Source of the DNA: Streptomyces sp. MA5143a
GTDB lineage: Bacteria; Actinomycetota; Actinomycetes; Streptomycetales; Streptomycetaceae
Length of the DNA: 64,000 nucleotides
Assembly: GCF_900290235.1 (NCBI RefSeq)
Contig: NZ_OLMK01000001.1
Coordinates: 124,001 to 188,000 of the forward strand
Direction: 5' to 3'
Shown in pieces: positions 25,688 through 34,310 of the stretch. The notes below the pieces were generated by a model. The model was not told where the DNA came from, did no database searches, and worked only from the letters and a program-made list of their open reading frames with translations. Made by a program: the position numbers and the translations under genes. Within the stretch, counting starts at the first letter, position 1; the number at the start of each line of letters is the position of its first letter.

Positions 25688-26629
25688 TCAGCGGTCGAGG
25701 CGGGCGACGAGCAGGTTGGGGTCCTCGTTCGTGAGGTACGCGGCGCTGGGGACGTACACCTTGTTGCCGTGGACCGCAACGGAGGTCGGGGTCTGCAGAC
25801 CGTCGGCGGCCGTGAGCACTGTGACGTGGGTGCCGTCGGGGCGGACGAGGTCGACCTGGTTGTCGTCGCGGGCGGCGAGGAGGGTGTCGCCGTGGCCGGT
25901 GAAGGCGAAGTCGTCGATGAAGGGCATGCCCGTTGCACGGACCTCGATGGTGCCCGCGGCGCCGTGCGTGGTGAACGGGATGCGCAGGACGGTGCCCTTG
26001 TCGAGGTTGGTGGCCCAGACGGCTCCGTTGTGGAGCTTCAGACCGTTGGCGCCGGCGAAGGTGCTGGGTTCGAGCGCCTCGCCGCGGGCCCAGACGGTGG
26101 CCTCGCCGCCGCGTGCGGGCAGGCGGTAGATGACGCCGTGGACGGAGTCGGTGACGTAGAGCCTCTGGGTGTGCTGGTCGAGGGCGAGGCCGTTGGGCAG
26201 TCCGTCGGCGGGCAGGGCGGCGATCCGGTGCGGGCGGCCGCCGGGGCGGATGGCCCAGACGCCGGTGAGGTCGGCGGTGCCGGTGGCGTAGGTGACGTAG
26301 AGGGTGCCGTCGTCGGCGCGGGCGATGCCGCCGACGAAAGCCTTGCCCAGGTTGGGGGTGCTGGCCTTGTCGGGTGCGGGGAGCGTGGCCAGCGCCTGCG
26401 CGTGTCCGTCGGGGGCGATGCGGACGATCTGCCGGGCGAAGGAGAAGGTCAGGTACGCGGATCCGGTGCGGTCGACGGTGATGTTCTCGGGCTGCTGCGA
26501 GGCCGCGAGGCTGAAGTGGTCCGCGATGTGCGGCTTGGAGAGCGGCTCGGTCGCCGCCGTGGCGGTCGCCGCGGAGGTCAGCAGGACCGCTGTGGCGGCG
26601 AGCGTGGTGACGGTGGCGCGGACGTGCAT
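25688..26629 (-). CDS. Secreted SMP-30/NHL-like beta-propeller protein
   Basis: A 313-residue protein with a signal peptide (MHVRATVTTLAATAVLLTSAATATAA, cut near residue 26). The mature part is built of propeller blades: ENITVDRTGSAYLTFSFAR, GIARADDGTLYVTYATG, NGLALDQHTQRLYVTDSVHG, GANGLKLHNGAVWATNLDKG and SVAVHGNKVYVPSAAY. This is the pattern of SMP-30/gluconolactonase-like six-bladed propellers, usually hydrolases or ligand binders. The catalytic metal residues cannot be assigned confidently. The ATG at 26629 has an AGGAG site 9 bases away. The F420-reductase-like gene lies 80 bases upstream on the same strand, so co-expression is likely. Confidence 0.8.
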   Translation of the reverse strand: MHVRATVTTLAATAVLLTSAATATAATEPLSKPHIADHFSLAASQQPENITVDRTGSAYLTFSFARQIVRIAPDGHAQALATLPAPDKASTPNLGKAFVGGIARADDGTLYVTYATGTADLTGVWAIRPGGRPHRIAALPADGLPNGLALDQHTQRLYVTDSVHGVIYRLPARGGEATVWARGEALEPSTFAGANGLKLHNGAVWATNLDKGTVLRIPFTTHGAAGTIEVRATGMPFIDDFAFTGHGDTLLAARDDNQVDLVRPDGTHVTVLTAADGLQTPTSVAVHGNKVYVPSAAYLTNEDPNLLVARLDR

Positions 26630-26709
26630 GGGGTGGTTCTCCTGGTGTGGGTCGGGCACTGCCGGTCCGTGGGAGGGGGCGGGCCCGACAGTGTGTGGGG
26701 GGGATGGGT

Positions 26710-27360
26710 TCAGGGAGCGACGATCTTGATCGTGCTGGCCCAGCCGTGGCCGCCTTCGCGGATCTGGAGCGCCATGTGGAGCAGTTGGAAGCCCTCCAGT
26801 TGGCGGGCGTGCTTGAGCGCGCCGACGTCGACCGGGTTCAGTTCGCCGGAGGTGACCAGGTCGGCGACTTCCTTGCGGGCGGCCTGGTCGTCACCGGCGA
26901 CGAAGACGTCCAGCGGGGTTCCGCCCACCTGACCGGAGATCAGGGTGGTGGCGAACGTCGTGTTGAACGCCTTGACCACCCGCACCTGTGGTCCCGCGGC
27001 CTCGGCGATCTGCTCGGCGGCCGAGGTGCGGGGCGGGACGACCAGCGCGTCGAGCGAGGCGTCGACGGGGTTGCTGATATCGATCAGCACTTTGCCGCCG
27101 AGGCGTGGCCCGTAGGAGGCGGCGAGCTGCCTGGCCGCGTCGAAGGGCACCGCCAGGACCACGATGTCCGCCTGGTCCACGGCCGACTCGTCGGCGGCGC
27201 CCACCTGCCCGGCGCCGTCTGCCTGTGCGCGTAGTTCGTCCACGAGTCGTACGGCCTTGCCGGGGTCCTTGGCGGTGATGGTGACCGTGTGGCCACCGGC
27301 CAGGGCCCTGGTGGCGATGCCGCGGGCCATGTTCCCGGCGCCGATGATGGTGATCTTCAT
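26710..27360 (-). CDS. NADPH-dependent F420 reductase family / NAD(P)-binding protein
   Basis: A 216-residue Rossmann-fold protein. The N-terminal motif GAGNMARGIATRALAGGHTV binds NADP. IVVLAVPFDAARQLA, KVLIDISNPVD and KAFNTTFATTLISGQVGG follow, and the C-terminal part is helical (ALKHARQLEGFQLLHMALQ). This is the layout of F420H2:NADP oxidoreductases and their close relatives, which move hydride between F420 and NADP. Some relatives in this group do not use F420, so the cofactor partner is not certain. The gene precedes the propeller gene on the same strand. Confidence 0.82.
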   Translation of the reverse strand: MKITIIGAGNMARGIATRALAGGHTVTITAKDPGKAVRLVDELRAQADGAGQVGAADESAVDQADIVVLAVPFDAARQLAASYGPRLGGKVLIDISNPVDASLDALVVPPRTSAAEQIAEAAGPQVRVVKAFNTTFATTLISGQVGGTPLDVFVAGDDQAARKEVADLVTSGELNPVDVGALKHARQLEGFQLLHMALQIREGGHGWASTIKIVAP

Positions 27361-27393
27361 GGGTTTCCTTCTCTCTGCTGCGATGCCGTACCG

Positions 27394-27610
27394 CTATCGG
27401 GCTTGCACGCGCACGACGTCGAACGGCAGCGTGGGGTCGGCGATCTGGAACGGGAAGGTTGCCGCCGGGGATCAGCTGTGCCGGGCGGTGGAGGCGGCGG
27501 GGCACGGTGCCGCCGGAGGTCGCGAGGGCCGGGGTGGCGCCGTCCCGCAAGAGGAGGTCGGCCGCCGCGACAGCCGTGTCACGGGAGCCGCGCAGACGTA
27601 CGGGAGACAA
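27394..27610 (-). pseudogene. Remnant of an unidentified coding sequence
   Basis: In the 306-base gap between two minus-strand genes, one frame reads VAAADLLLRDGATPALATSGGTVPRR. After a frame change it ends with ATFPFQIADPTLPFDVVRVQAR and a stop at 27394. The ending looks like the genuine C-terminus of a protein, and codon usage is coding-like, but the frame is broken and no start exists. I do not recognise the parent family. Confidence 0.3.
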
Positions 27611-27666
27611 TGGCGGATCTCTCGGGAGGAGCGTGTGCCGGCAGGGAGCTGAGGAACGAACGGACG

Positions 27667-28446
27667 TCAGCCGGCGGCGGGGAAGAGTGAGCGGTTGGCG
27701 AGGTCGATGATGAACGGGCCGACGTGGTCGGGGTACTTGTCGACGATCGCCTTCTTGTAGGCGTCGCCGTCGTCGCCGAGCAGTTCGCGGGCGTCGGCCA
27801 GGTAGCGGCGGATGTCCTCGTAGACCTCGGGCCCGGTGGGGACGCCGTGACCGGCGAGGATCGTGTCGTAGCCGCTCTCAGAGGCCAGTGCGTCCACGGC
27901 CTGCTGCCAGCCGGTGATGTCGTTGTTGCCCAGGTAGAGGTGGACGTCGTGGTAGACGAGGTCCTGGGCGATCAGAACTCCCTGTTCCGGCAGCTTGATC
28001 AGGAGTTCGTCGGCCGCCTGGCCGCCGGAGACGGCCTCGAACACGAAGGTGACGCCGTCGATGACCTCGGTGCCCGGGACGAGGGCAACGTCTGGGGTGA
28101 AGTCGGTGAGGGGGATGACCTGTCCGGTCGGCAGCCGGCTGTCGCCCCGGGCGACAATCTGCTCGCTCACCCGAGCCAGAGCGTGGACGGGGACGCCGAA
28201 GTGGGAGGCGCCGTTGTAGTGGTCCGGGTGGGCGTGGGTGACGAGGAGGCGGTCGATCGGCTTGCCGAGTCCCTTGGCGTAGGCGACGGCCTCGTCCGCG
28301 TAGGCGGGCAGCAGCTGGGCGTCGATCGCGATGATCCGGGCCGGGGTCTCGATCAGCTGGGTGGTGGTGTGAAAGGTGTCGGCGGGAGACATGTAGCTGT
28401 GGATGCGGACCGTGCCCTTGTCCAGGACGGTGACCGAGCCGTTCAT
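27667..28446 (-). CDS. Metallo-beta-lactamase-fold hydrolase
   Basis: A 259-residue cytoplasmic protein with the canonical metal motif THAHPDHYNG (HxHxDH). Later ligands are in LIAQDLVYHDVH and GHGVPTG. The substrate-binding loops are not diagnostic; the family includes lactonases, glyoxalase II-like enzymes and related hydrolases. The start at 28446 (MNGSVTVLDKGTVRIHSY) has an AGGTAGGG site. It faces the transposase remnant on the other strand. It has a more distant relative at 32063 in the same island, suggesting a shared theme or duplication of function. Confidence 0.85.
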   Translation of the reverse strand: MNGSVTVLDKGTVRIHSYMSPADTFHTTTQLIETPARIIAIDAQLLPAYADEAVAYAKGLGKPIDRLLVTHAHPDHYNGASHFGVPVHALARVSEQIVARGDSRLPTGQVIPLTDFTPDVALVPGTEVIDGVTFVFEAVSGGQAADELLIKLPEQGVLIAQDLVYHDVHLYLGNNDITGWQQAVDALASESGYDTILAGHGVPTGPEVYEDIRRYLADARELLGDDGDAYKKAIVDKYPDHVGPFIIDLANRSLFPAAG

Positions 28447-28499
28447 AGGGGCCCTACCTTTCTGTTCGGGTTGATCGGGCCATTCGTAGGGTTGGGTCA

Positions 28500-29930
28500 C
28501 CCCAGGGGCCCGGGGTATGGCTGGCATAGGGGAGCCGTCTGATGGCTCAAGGAGCTTGGCCGCCGCGGGCCTTGCGACGACTCGACCGCTAACGCGACTG
28601 GATCGCTGTGTAGGGCCACGTCGGCGAGGTCGTCTGCGGGATCGATGTGTGACGACGAGCTGGCGGAGGTGACCGTGCCCCAGATCTGGGCCGGCGTGGA
28701 CATCGGCAAGGAACAGCACCACTGCGTGGTGATCGACTTCGAAGGCGCCCGGCTGCTGTCCCGTCGCGTGCAGAACGATGAGACCGCGCTGCTGGACCTG
28801 ATCCGCGATGTGCTGGACCTGTCCCAGGACGTGCTGTGGGCCGTGGACATGAACCATGGCGGTGCCGCCCTGCTGATCGGGCTGCTGGTCAGCCACGGTC
28901 AGCCCATGGCATACATCACCGGCCTGGCGGTCCACCGCGCCTCCGGCACCTACCGCGGGGAGGGAAAGACCGACGCGAAGGACGCCTTCGTCATCGCCGA
29001 CCAGGCCCGCATGCGCCGGGACCTCGGCCTGCTGCGGCCAGGCGATGAGATAGCCGTCGACCTGCGCACCCTTACCACCCGTCGCACCGATCTGGTCTGC
29101 GACCGCACCCGGCAGATCAACCGGCTGCGCAGCCAACTGCTGGAGATTTTCCCGGCGTTGGAACGAGTCCTGGATCTGACCAACAAGGGACCGGTGCTGC
29201 TGCTGACCGGATACCAGACCCCCGCGGCGATCCGCCGGTCCGGTGCCAGGCGCATCGAGACCTGGCTGAAGAACCGCAAAGCGCACGGAGCGGCCGCGCT
29301 GGCGAAGGCGGCCGTCGACGCGGCCGAATCGCAGCACACGGCACTGCCGGGCGAGAAGCTCGCCGCCACCATGCTCGTCCGGCTCGCAAAGGGGGTGAAG
29401 GCACTCGATGAGGAGATCGCCGAACTCGACGCACTCATCGAGGCCCGGTTTCGCGAGCACCCCCACGCAGAGGTGATCCGCAGCCTGCCCGGCATGGGAG
29501 CCAGGCTGGGCGCCGAGTTCATCGCCGCCACCGGCGGTGACTAGGACGCTTTCGGCAGCGCGGACCGGCTTGCCGGCTACGCCGGGCTGGCTCCGGCTCC
29601 ACGGGACTCCGGACGCATCAGCGGCAACCTGCGCAGGCCCCGCCGCTACCACCGCGGCCTGCTCAGGTCCTTCTACCTGTCCTCGCTGGCCAGCCTGAAG
29701 AGCTGCCCGGCCTCGAAGGCGTACTACCAACGAAAGCGCGCCGAAGGGAAGGGCCACAAGCAGGCGTTGCTGGCGCTCGCCCGCCGCCGTGTCAACGTTC
29801 TCTGGGCCATGATCCGCGACGGAGCGTGCTACCAAGCCACACCGCCGGTCACGGCTGCGGCTTGACATCGTCATTGGGAAGCTCCTTGCGGTGGAGGCGG
29901 CCTCGTGCCGCCTTGACGTCCTCCACTGTT
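28500..29930 (+). mobile_element. IS110-family insertion sequence (ends approximate)
   Basis: The element is defined by its single transposase gene (28645-29865). No terminal inverted repeats are seen, which is normal for IS110. The left end must lie between 28447 and the gene, the right end between 29866 and about 29940, where sequence upstream of the AraC remnant begins. The ~150-base left non-coding flank is where IS110-group elements encode their bridge RNA; several short inverted repeats occur there, but I could not fold it. Confidence 0.6.
28645..29865 (+). pseudogene. IS110-family transposase interrupted by an amber stop
   Basis: The first 299 residues match the IS110 DEDD transposase N-terminus: GVDIGKEQHHCVVIDFEG, AVDMNHGG, TYRGEGKTDAKDAFVIADQAR and the coiled region to PGMGARLGAEFIAATGGD. 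A TAG at 29542-29544 then interrupts the frame. Beyond it the frame stays open for another 106 codons and encodes the expected C-terminal domain: AFGSADRLAGYAGLAP, PRDSGRISGN with the catalytic serine region, and VNVLWAMIRDG. A single point change, for example from TTG, explains the stop. The truncated product lacks the serine domain and should be inactive unless the stop is suppressed. Confidence 0.85.
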
Positions 29931-30002
29931 GTCGCATCGCCCCAGGCAGGCGAGATACGCTGAGGACGCGGCATGGTAAATCGAGGACATCTGGAGATGG
30001 TG

Positions 30003-30706
30003 ATGCGTCCCGCAGACCTCGGAGGCGGCGATCCCGCTTCGCAAGGCGCCATCCTCCGACTGTGGGTCCGGCCGGGGCAGGTGCAGCGTTTCGTCCGGCC
30101 CGGCACGGCGAACGGCGCCCACCTCCTCTTCACGCCGGCCTTCCCGCCGCACGCCAGCAGCGCCGACCGGCTGGTGACGGAGTGGTACGGACCGGCCTGT
30201 CGGCACCTGGGAGCCAGCCCCGAGTACGCCGTACTGTCGACCCTGTTCGGTCAGATGCGGGCCGAGTACGACCGTCCCGCGCAGACCGTGTCGGCGGAGA
30301 TCCTCCAGCTTCTGCCGGCGACCGTGCTGCTGCAGATCGACCGCCTGCCCCACGCCGAGGACGGTGGCGACCCGTACGCGGGCGGCGAGGTCAACGCCGC
30401 TTCCGCGCCGAGCCGGAGCGCGGTTACACCACCACCCGCCGCGCGGCCGACTACGCCCACCGCCTGGGGTACAGCGTCAAGACACTGACGCGTGCCTGCC
30501 TGGCCGCCACCGGACAGCCCGTGAAGCATGTCATCGACGCCCGGGTCGCCTTGGAGGCCCAACGGCTGCTCGCCCACACCGACGAACCGGTGGCGACGAT
30601 CGCACGACGTCTCGGCTTCGTCGAACCCACCAACTTCGGCAAGTTCTTCACCCGGCACAGCGGCATGACTCCGGGCGCGTTTCGCCAGGCCCATCAGGGC
30701 GCGTAG
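30003..30706 (+). pseudogene. AraC-family regulator, decayed copy
   Basis: Compared with the intact paralogue just downstream, this copy keeps the start context (GGAG six bases before ATG). It has lost about 65 codons of the N-terminal ligand domain, so that residues MRPADLGGG run directly into LRLWVRPGQVQRFVRPG. A base is also missing near 30398, shifting the frame before RFRAEPERGYTTTRR. The C-terminal helix-turn-helix (YAHRLGYSVKTLTRACLAATG, ARRLGFVEPTNFGKFFTRHSG) remains recognisable to the stop at 30706. The two lesions make a functional product unlikely. It is a tandem duplicate of the next gene. Confidence 0.8.
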
Positions 30707-30874
30707 GCACCTCACCGCTCACGAAAAGACAAGGGGACGGTCATGTGCAGTTCCTCTTTCCGCCCGGTTCCAGTCAAGGCGAAACGCTCGCACTCGGTGG
30801 CGGCGCGCTGCCCTCGCGCAGCCGGGATAGGCTGCTGAGCAGCCGCGGTGGAACCAGATCGCGTGGAGATCGTC

Positions 30875-31798
30875 ATGCGGGTCGAAGAGTCGGTGGCCAT
30901 GCACGTCCCGCAGCGGGAACCGATTCCCCGGCTCCCTTTCCGTCCGCCGCGGGAGCGGGTGCCGGGCTTCGAGATCGTCGAGCTGGCCGTTCTGCACCGG
31001 CGCCGGGCCCGTCGGGATCCGGGCGGGGTGCACCGCATCGACTTTCACACGCTTTCCCTGATCACGGAGGGCGACGGGGATCACGCGGTCGACTTCGTGA
31101 CCTACCCATGCCGTCCAGGCACGCTGCTGTGGGTGCGGCCGGGGCAGGTGCAGCGTTACGTCCGTCCGGGCAGCACGAACGGCCTGCACCTGCTGTTCAC
31201 CCCGTCGTTCCTGCCACTCGGCAACACCGCCGACCGTCTGCTCAACGAGTGGCGCGGCCCCGTGTGCAGGCAACTCGGCACGAGCTCCGACTACGCCGTC
31301 CTGGCGACGCTGGTCACCCAGATCCGCGCGGAGTACGACCGCTGCGACCAGTCGGTGTCACCGGAGATGCTTCGTCATCTGCTCGCCGCCGTGCTGCTGC
31401 ACATCGACCGGCTGTCGTGCACCGACGAGGAGGGTGATGCGCAGGCAGGCGGGGAGGTGTACGCCCGCTTCCGCGCCGAGCTGGAGCGTTCCTACGCCAC
31501 CACCCGGCGGGCCGCCGACTATGCCGACCGTCTGGGTTACACCGTCAGGACTCTCAGCCGTGCCTGCATGGCCGCTACCGGGCAGCCGGTCAAGCGAGTC
31601 ATCGACGAGCGCGTCGCTCTGGAAGCGCGGCGGCTGCTCGCCCACACGGACGAGCCGGTGGCGACGATCGCGCGGCACCTCGGCTTTCCGGAATCCACCA
31701 ACTTCGGAAAGTTCTTCACCCGGCACACGGGCACCGCCCCGGGTGCTTTCCGTGAGCCATTCCAGTCCGACGGCCCACACCCCATGGTGGGTCGCTGA
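30875..31798 (+). CDS. AraC-family transcriptional regulator
   Basis: A 307-residue regulator with an N-terminal cupin-like sensing domain (about 15-150: LSLITEGDGDHAVDFVTYPC, LLWVRPGQVQRYVRPGS). A C-terminal double helix-turn-helix domain (about 205-300) follows, with YADRLGYTVRTLSRACMAATG and IARHLGFPESTNFGKFFTRHTG. The ATG at 30875 was chosen because GGAG lies six bases upstream and the same context is kept in the decayed paralogue; a GTG at 30848 is possible. It precedes, by 264 bases, a three-gene hydrolase operon on the same strand that it may control. Confidence 0.85.
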   Translation: MRVEESVAMHVPQREPIPRLPFRPPRERVPGFEIVELAVLHRRRARRDPGGVHRIDFHTLSLITEGDGDHAVDFVTYPCRPGTLLWVRPGQVQRYVRPGSTNGLHLLFTPSFLPLGNTADRLLNEWRGPVCRQLGTSSDYAVLATLVTQIRAEYDRCDQSVSPEMLRHLLAAVLLHIDRLSCTDEEGDAQAGGEVYARFRAELERSYATTRRAADYADRLGYTVRTLSRACMAATGQPVKRVIDERVALEARRLLAHTDEPVATIARHLGFPESTNFGKFFTRHTGTAPGAFREPFQSDGPHPMVGR

Positions 31799-31950
31799 TC
31801 GTCGCTGATAGTCGCTGTCTTCGATTCACCACGGCGAGTCCTCCTTCCACCTTGTCGGCGCGTTCCGGCGGGGAAAGGGTTGAACTGATCACGATTGCTC
31901 ACCTGATGGCACGGCACCGAGTGGAGAACTCCGAACCCGCAGGGCCAATG

Positions 31951-31991
31951 GTGCACACGTGTGCACGGAATATCGCCTGATGCGTACGCAT
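31951..31991. promoter_or_regulatory. Perfect palindromes upstream of the MBL/SnoaL/hydrolase operon
   Basis: GTGCACACGTGTGCAC (31951-31966) is a perfect 16-base palindrome. ATGCGTACGCAT (31980-31991), a perfect 12-base palindrome, follows 13 bases later. Both lie within 112 bases of the operon start at 32063, in a region of lower GC. They look like operators for a dimeric regulator. Confidence 0.45.
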
Positions 31992-32062
31992 GAATCACCG
32001 ACCTGAGCGGCAGCGAATTCTCGGCGTGACCCGTTCCGTCATCCCTATGCATGGAGGCACAG

Positions 32063-32869
32063 TTGAGCACCCTCGACTTCAAGGTCCTCGACCTGGACTT
32101 TCCGGCCGGCAGCAGAAACAAGACCGCCGGCCTCGTCACCGGCGAGACAGACGCGCTGCTGGTCGACGCCGCCTTCACTCGCGCCGACGGCCACCGGCTG
32201 GCCGCCGAGATCCTCGACTCCGGCAAGCAGCTCACCACCGTCTTCGTCTCCCACGCCGACCCCGACTTCTACTTCGGCGCCGAAGTAGTCGCCGACGCCT
32301 TCCCCGACGCCGTATTCGTGGCGACCCCCCTGGTCATCGAGCACATTGCCCACTCCTACGAGGGCAAGATCAAGGCATGGGCGGCCCTCGGCGCCAACCT
32401 GCCGACCCGCATGGTCGGCCTCACCCCGCTGACCGGGGACCTCACCCTGGAAGGCCACACCTTCCAGCTCAAGGGCGGCCCCGCAGCTTTGCCCGACCGG
32501 CACTACCTGTGGCAGGCCGAGCACCGCGCCCTGCTCGGTGGCGTCCTGCTCTTCCAGCAGGAGCACGTCTGGGTCGCCGACACCCCCACCCCCGGCGACC
32601 GCGCCGCCTGGATCGGCCTGCTGGACGAGATGGCCGCCCTGCAGCCGGAGCTGGTCGTGCCCGGCCACCGCCTGCCCGGCACCCCCGCCGACGCCTCCGC
32701 CATCAGCGCCACCCGCGACTACCTGCTCGCCTTCGAGGAGGAGCTGGGCAAGGCAGCCGACGGCGCCGCACTGACCGAGGCCCTGGTCAAGCGCTACCCC
32801 GACCACGGCATGCTGATCGCCGCCCAGATCGGCGCGAAGGTCGCCAAGGGCGAGATGCAGTGGGGCTGA
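32063..32869 (+). CDS. Metallo-beta-lactamase-like protein with a degenerate metal motif
   Basis: A 268-residue protein with the MBL fold pattern. Strand LLVDAAF is followed by FVSHADPDFYFG in place of the usual HxHxDH, so the second His and last His are missing. Later elements are WQAEHRALLGGVLLF, HVWVADTPTPGD and VPGHRLPG. The altered site may bind fewer metals or be non-catalytic. The TTG at 32063 (MSTLDFKVLD) is preferred because GGAGG sits 5 bases upstream; the ATG at 32051 contains that GGAGG itself and lacks its own site. The SnoaL gene starts 2 bases after the stop, so they are coupled. Confidence 0.75.
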   Translation: MSTLDFKVLDLDFPAGSRNKTAGLVTGETDALLVDAAFTRADGHRLAAEILDSGKQLTTVFVSHADPDFYFGAEVVADAFPDAVFVATPLVIEHIAHSYEGKIKAWAALGANLPTRMVGLTPLTGDLTLEGHTFQLKGGPAALPDRHYLWQAEHRALLGGVLLFQQEHVWVADTPTPGDRAAWIGLLDEMAALQPELVVPGHRLPGTPADASAISATRDYLLAFEEELGKAADGAALTEALVKRYPDHGMLIAAQIGAKVAKGEMQWG

Positions 32870-32871
32870 CC

Positions 32872-33282
32872 ATGAGCGAGTCCTTCACCTCCGCCGCCCC
32901 CGCCGACGTCGTACGCCGCCAGTACCTGGCCTCCGCCGCCGGTGACCTCGAGGCCCTGCGGGCCACCCTCGCACCGGACGTGGAGTGGACGGAGATGGCC
33001 GGCTTCCCCCTCGCCGGCACCTACCGCACCCCTGAGGGCGTGACCTCGAACGTGATGGAACGACTGGGCAAGGACTGGGACGGCTGGACCGCCCACGACG
33101 ACACCTACGTCGTCGACGGCGAGAACGTCGTCGTCCTCGCCCGCTACACCGCCACCAACAGGGCGACCGGCAAGCCGGTCGACGTCCGCGTGGCCCACCA
33201 CTTCGTCGTACGCGGCGGACTGATCGTCCGCTTCGAGCAGTTCGTCGACACCGCCGTCGTCCGCGACGCCATGACCGCCTGA
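32872..33282 (+). CDS. SnoaL-like NTF2-superfamily protein
   Basis: A 136-residue single-domain protein of the SnoaL/NTF2 cone fold. Hallmarks are VVRRQYLASAAGDLEALRATLAPDVEWTE at the N-terminus, FPLAGTYRTPEGV, VVVLARYTATNRATGKPVDV and VAHHFVVRGGLIVRFEQFVD. Members are small-molecule cyclases, isomerases, or binding proteins, and the family alone does not reveal the reaction. It starts 2 bases after the MBL-like gene and is followed 22 bases later by a hydrolase gene, so the three make one operon. Confidence 0.82.
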   Translation: MSESFTSAAPADVVRRQYLASAAGDLEALRATLAPDVEWTEMAGFPLAGTYRTPEGVTSNVMERLGKDWDGWTAHDDTYVVDGENVVVLARYTATNRATGKPVDVRVAHHFVVRGGLIVRFEQFVDTAVVRDAMTA

Positions 33283-33304
33283 CCCGCACCCGAGGATGCT
33301 CCAC

Positions 33305-34003
33305 ATGAACCCCACCGTCGTGCTGGTGCACGGGGCGATGCACACCCCGTGGATCTTCGAACCGTTGCGCGAGCGGCTCACCGCCCGTGGCATCGAATCC
33401 CGAGCCGTGCAACTGCCGAGCAGCAATCCCGACAGTGCCGCCGCCGAAGGACTGACCGAGGACGTCGCAGTCGTCCGGAACGCGATCGACGCGGTCGGCG
33501 GCCCCGTGGTGCTGGCCGCCCACTCCTACGGGGGAGTGCCCGCCACGTGGGCCGCCGCCGAGGCGGAACAGGTCGCCGAACTCGTCTACCTGGCCGCGTT
33601 CGCGATCGAACCCGGCACCTCGATGATGGAGTGGATGGGCGGGGACTTCCCGCCGACCTGGATCCACTCGCCGGACGGACGCGCCGTCAAGGCGGGGGAC
33701 GCCGAGCAGTCGATCTTCAGCGGTGTCGACCCCGTCCTGACCGCCGAGGCGGTCGAGCGCCTCAACTGGCAGGGCATGCGCGCCTTCACGGAAAAGCTGG
33801 TCGCCGCGCGGACGGACGTACCGCTGACGTACGTCGTAGCCACAGAGGACCCGGCGCTACCGCCCGCGGTCCAGGAGCAGTGGGCTGCGCACTGTGCCCA
33901 CAGCGTTCGTGTCCCCTCCGGCCACTCGCCCCACCTGTCGCACGCGGACGAGGTGGCCGAGGTACTCGCCGAAGCGGTTGCCCGGGCCGGCACGGGTGGC
34001 TGA
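33305..34003 (+). CDS. Alpha/beta-fold hydrolase
   Basis: A 232-residue alpha/beta hydrolase. The oxyanion region is VLVHGAMHTPWIF. The nucleophile elbow AAHSYGGVPA contains the catalytic Ser. The acid is probably in TYVVATEDPALPP, and the catalytic His in RVPSGHSPHLSHADEV near the C-terminus. It resembles the small esterase group often annotated as salicylate esterase or SABP2-like. No signal peptide is present. The ATG at 33305 follows GAGGA 8 bases away. It is the last gene of the operon with the MBL-like and SnoaL genes. Confidence 0.83.
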   Translation: MNPTVVLVHGAMHTPWIFEPLRERLTARGIESRAVQLPSSNPDSAAAEGLTEDVAVVRNAIDAVGGPVVLAAHSYGGVPATWAAAEAEQVAELVYLAAFAIEPGTSMMEWMGGDFPPTWIHSPDGRAVKAGDAEQSIFSGVDPVLTAEAVERLNWQGMRAFTEKLVAARTDVPLTYVVATEDPALPPAVQEQWAAHCAHSVRVPSGHSPHLSHADEVAEVLAEAVARAGTGG

Positions 34004-34031
34004 CCACGGAGGGACCTGCACGGTCGGCGTG

Positions 34032-34152
34032 GGGCAGGTCGTCGCGCAGGCCCTCGTGCAGGGCGGTCCGGCACAGGCCCGTACGCCGGCGCGGCTTGCC
34101 CAGGTCGTACGAGGTCATCCCCGACCAAGACATGTACGGCGGCAGAGCCATG
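34032..34152 (-). pseudogene. Fragment of the AbiEii-associated small gene (second copy at 34816)
   Basis: The minus strand reads WSGMTSYDLGKPRRR and CRTALHEGLRDDLPH, closely matching WSGMTSYDLGKPRQR and YRTVLHEGLYDDLPR of the intact gene at 34816-35208. Nucleotide identity over about 120 bases is roughly 80 per cent by eye. Both ends of the gene are missing. It shows that this small gene once existed twice, on either side of the toxin-like gene. Confidence 0.65.
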
Positions 34153-34310
34153 ACACACTGATCGGCCCGCGCAACTCCGTGGCCTCGTAGCCAAGACCGG
34201 ACTCGCCCGAAGCCCCGCAACCCCAGCTGCTGAAGATCTCCAGAAGTCACGCAGGAGACGCACAGAGTCGGCTCCCCCTGATTCGCAGCTGTGATCTTTG
34301 CGGGGCTTGG

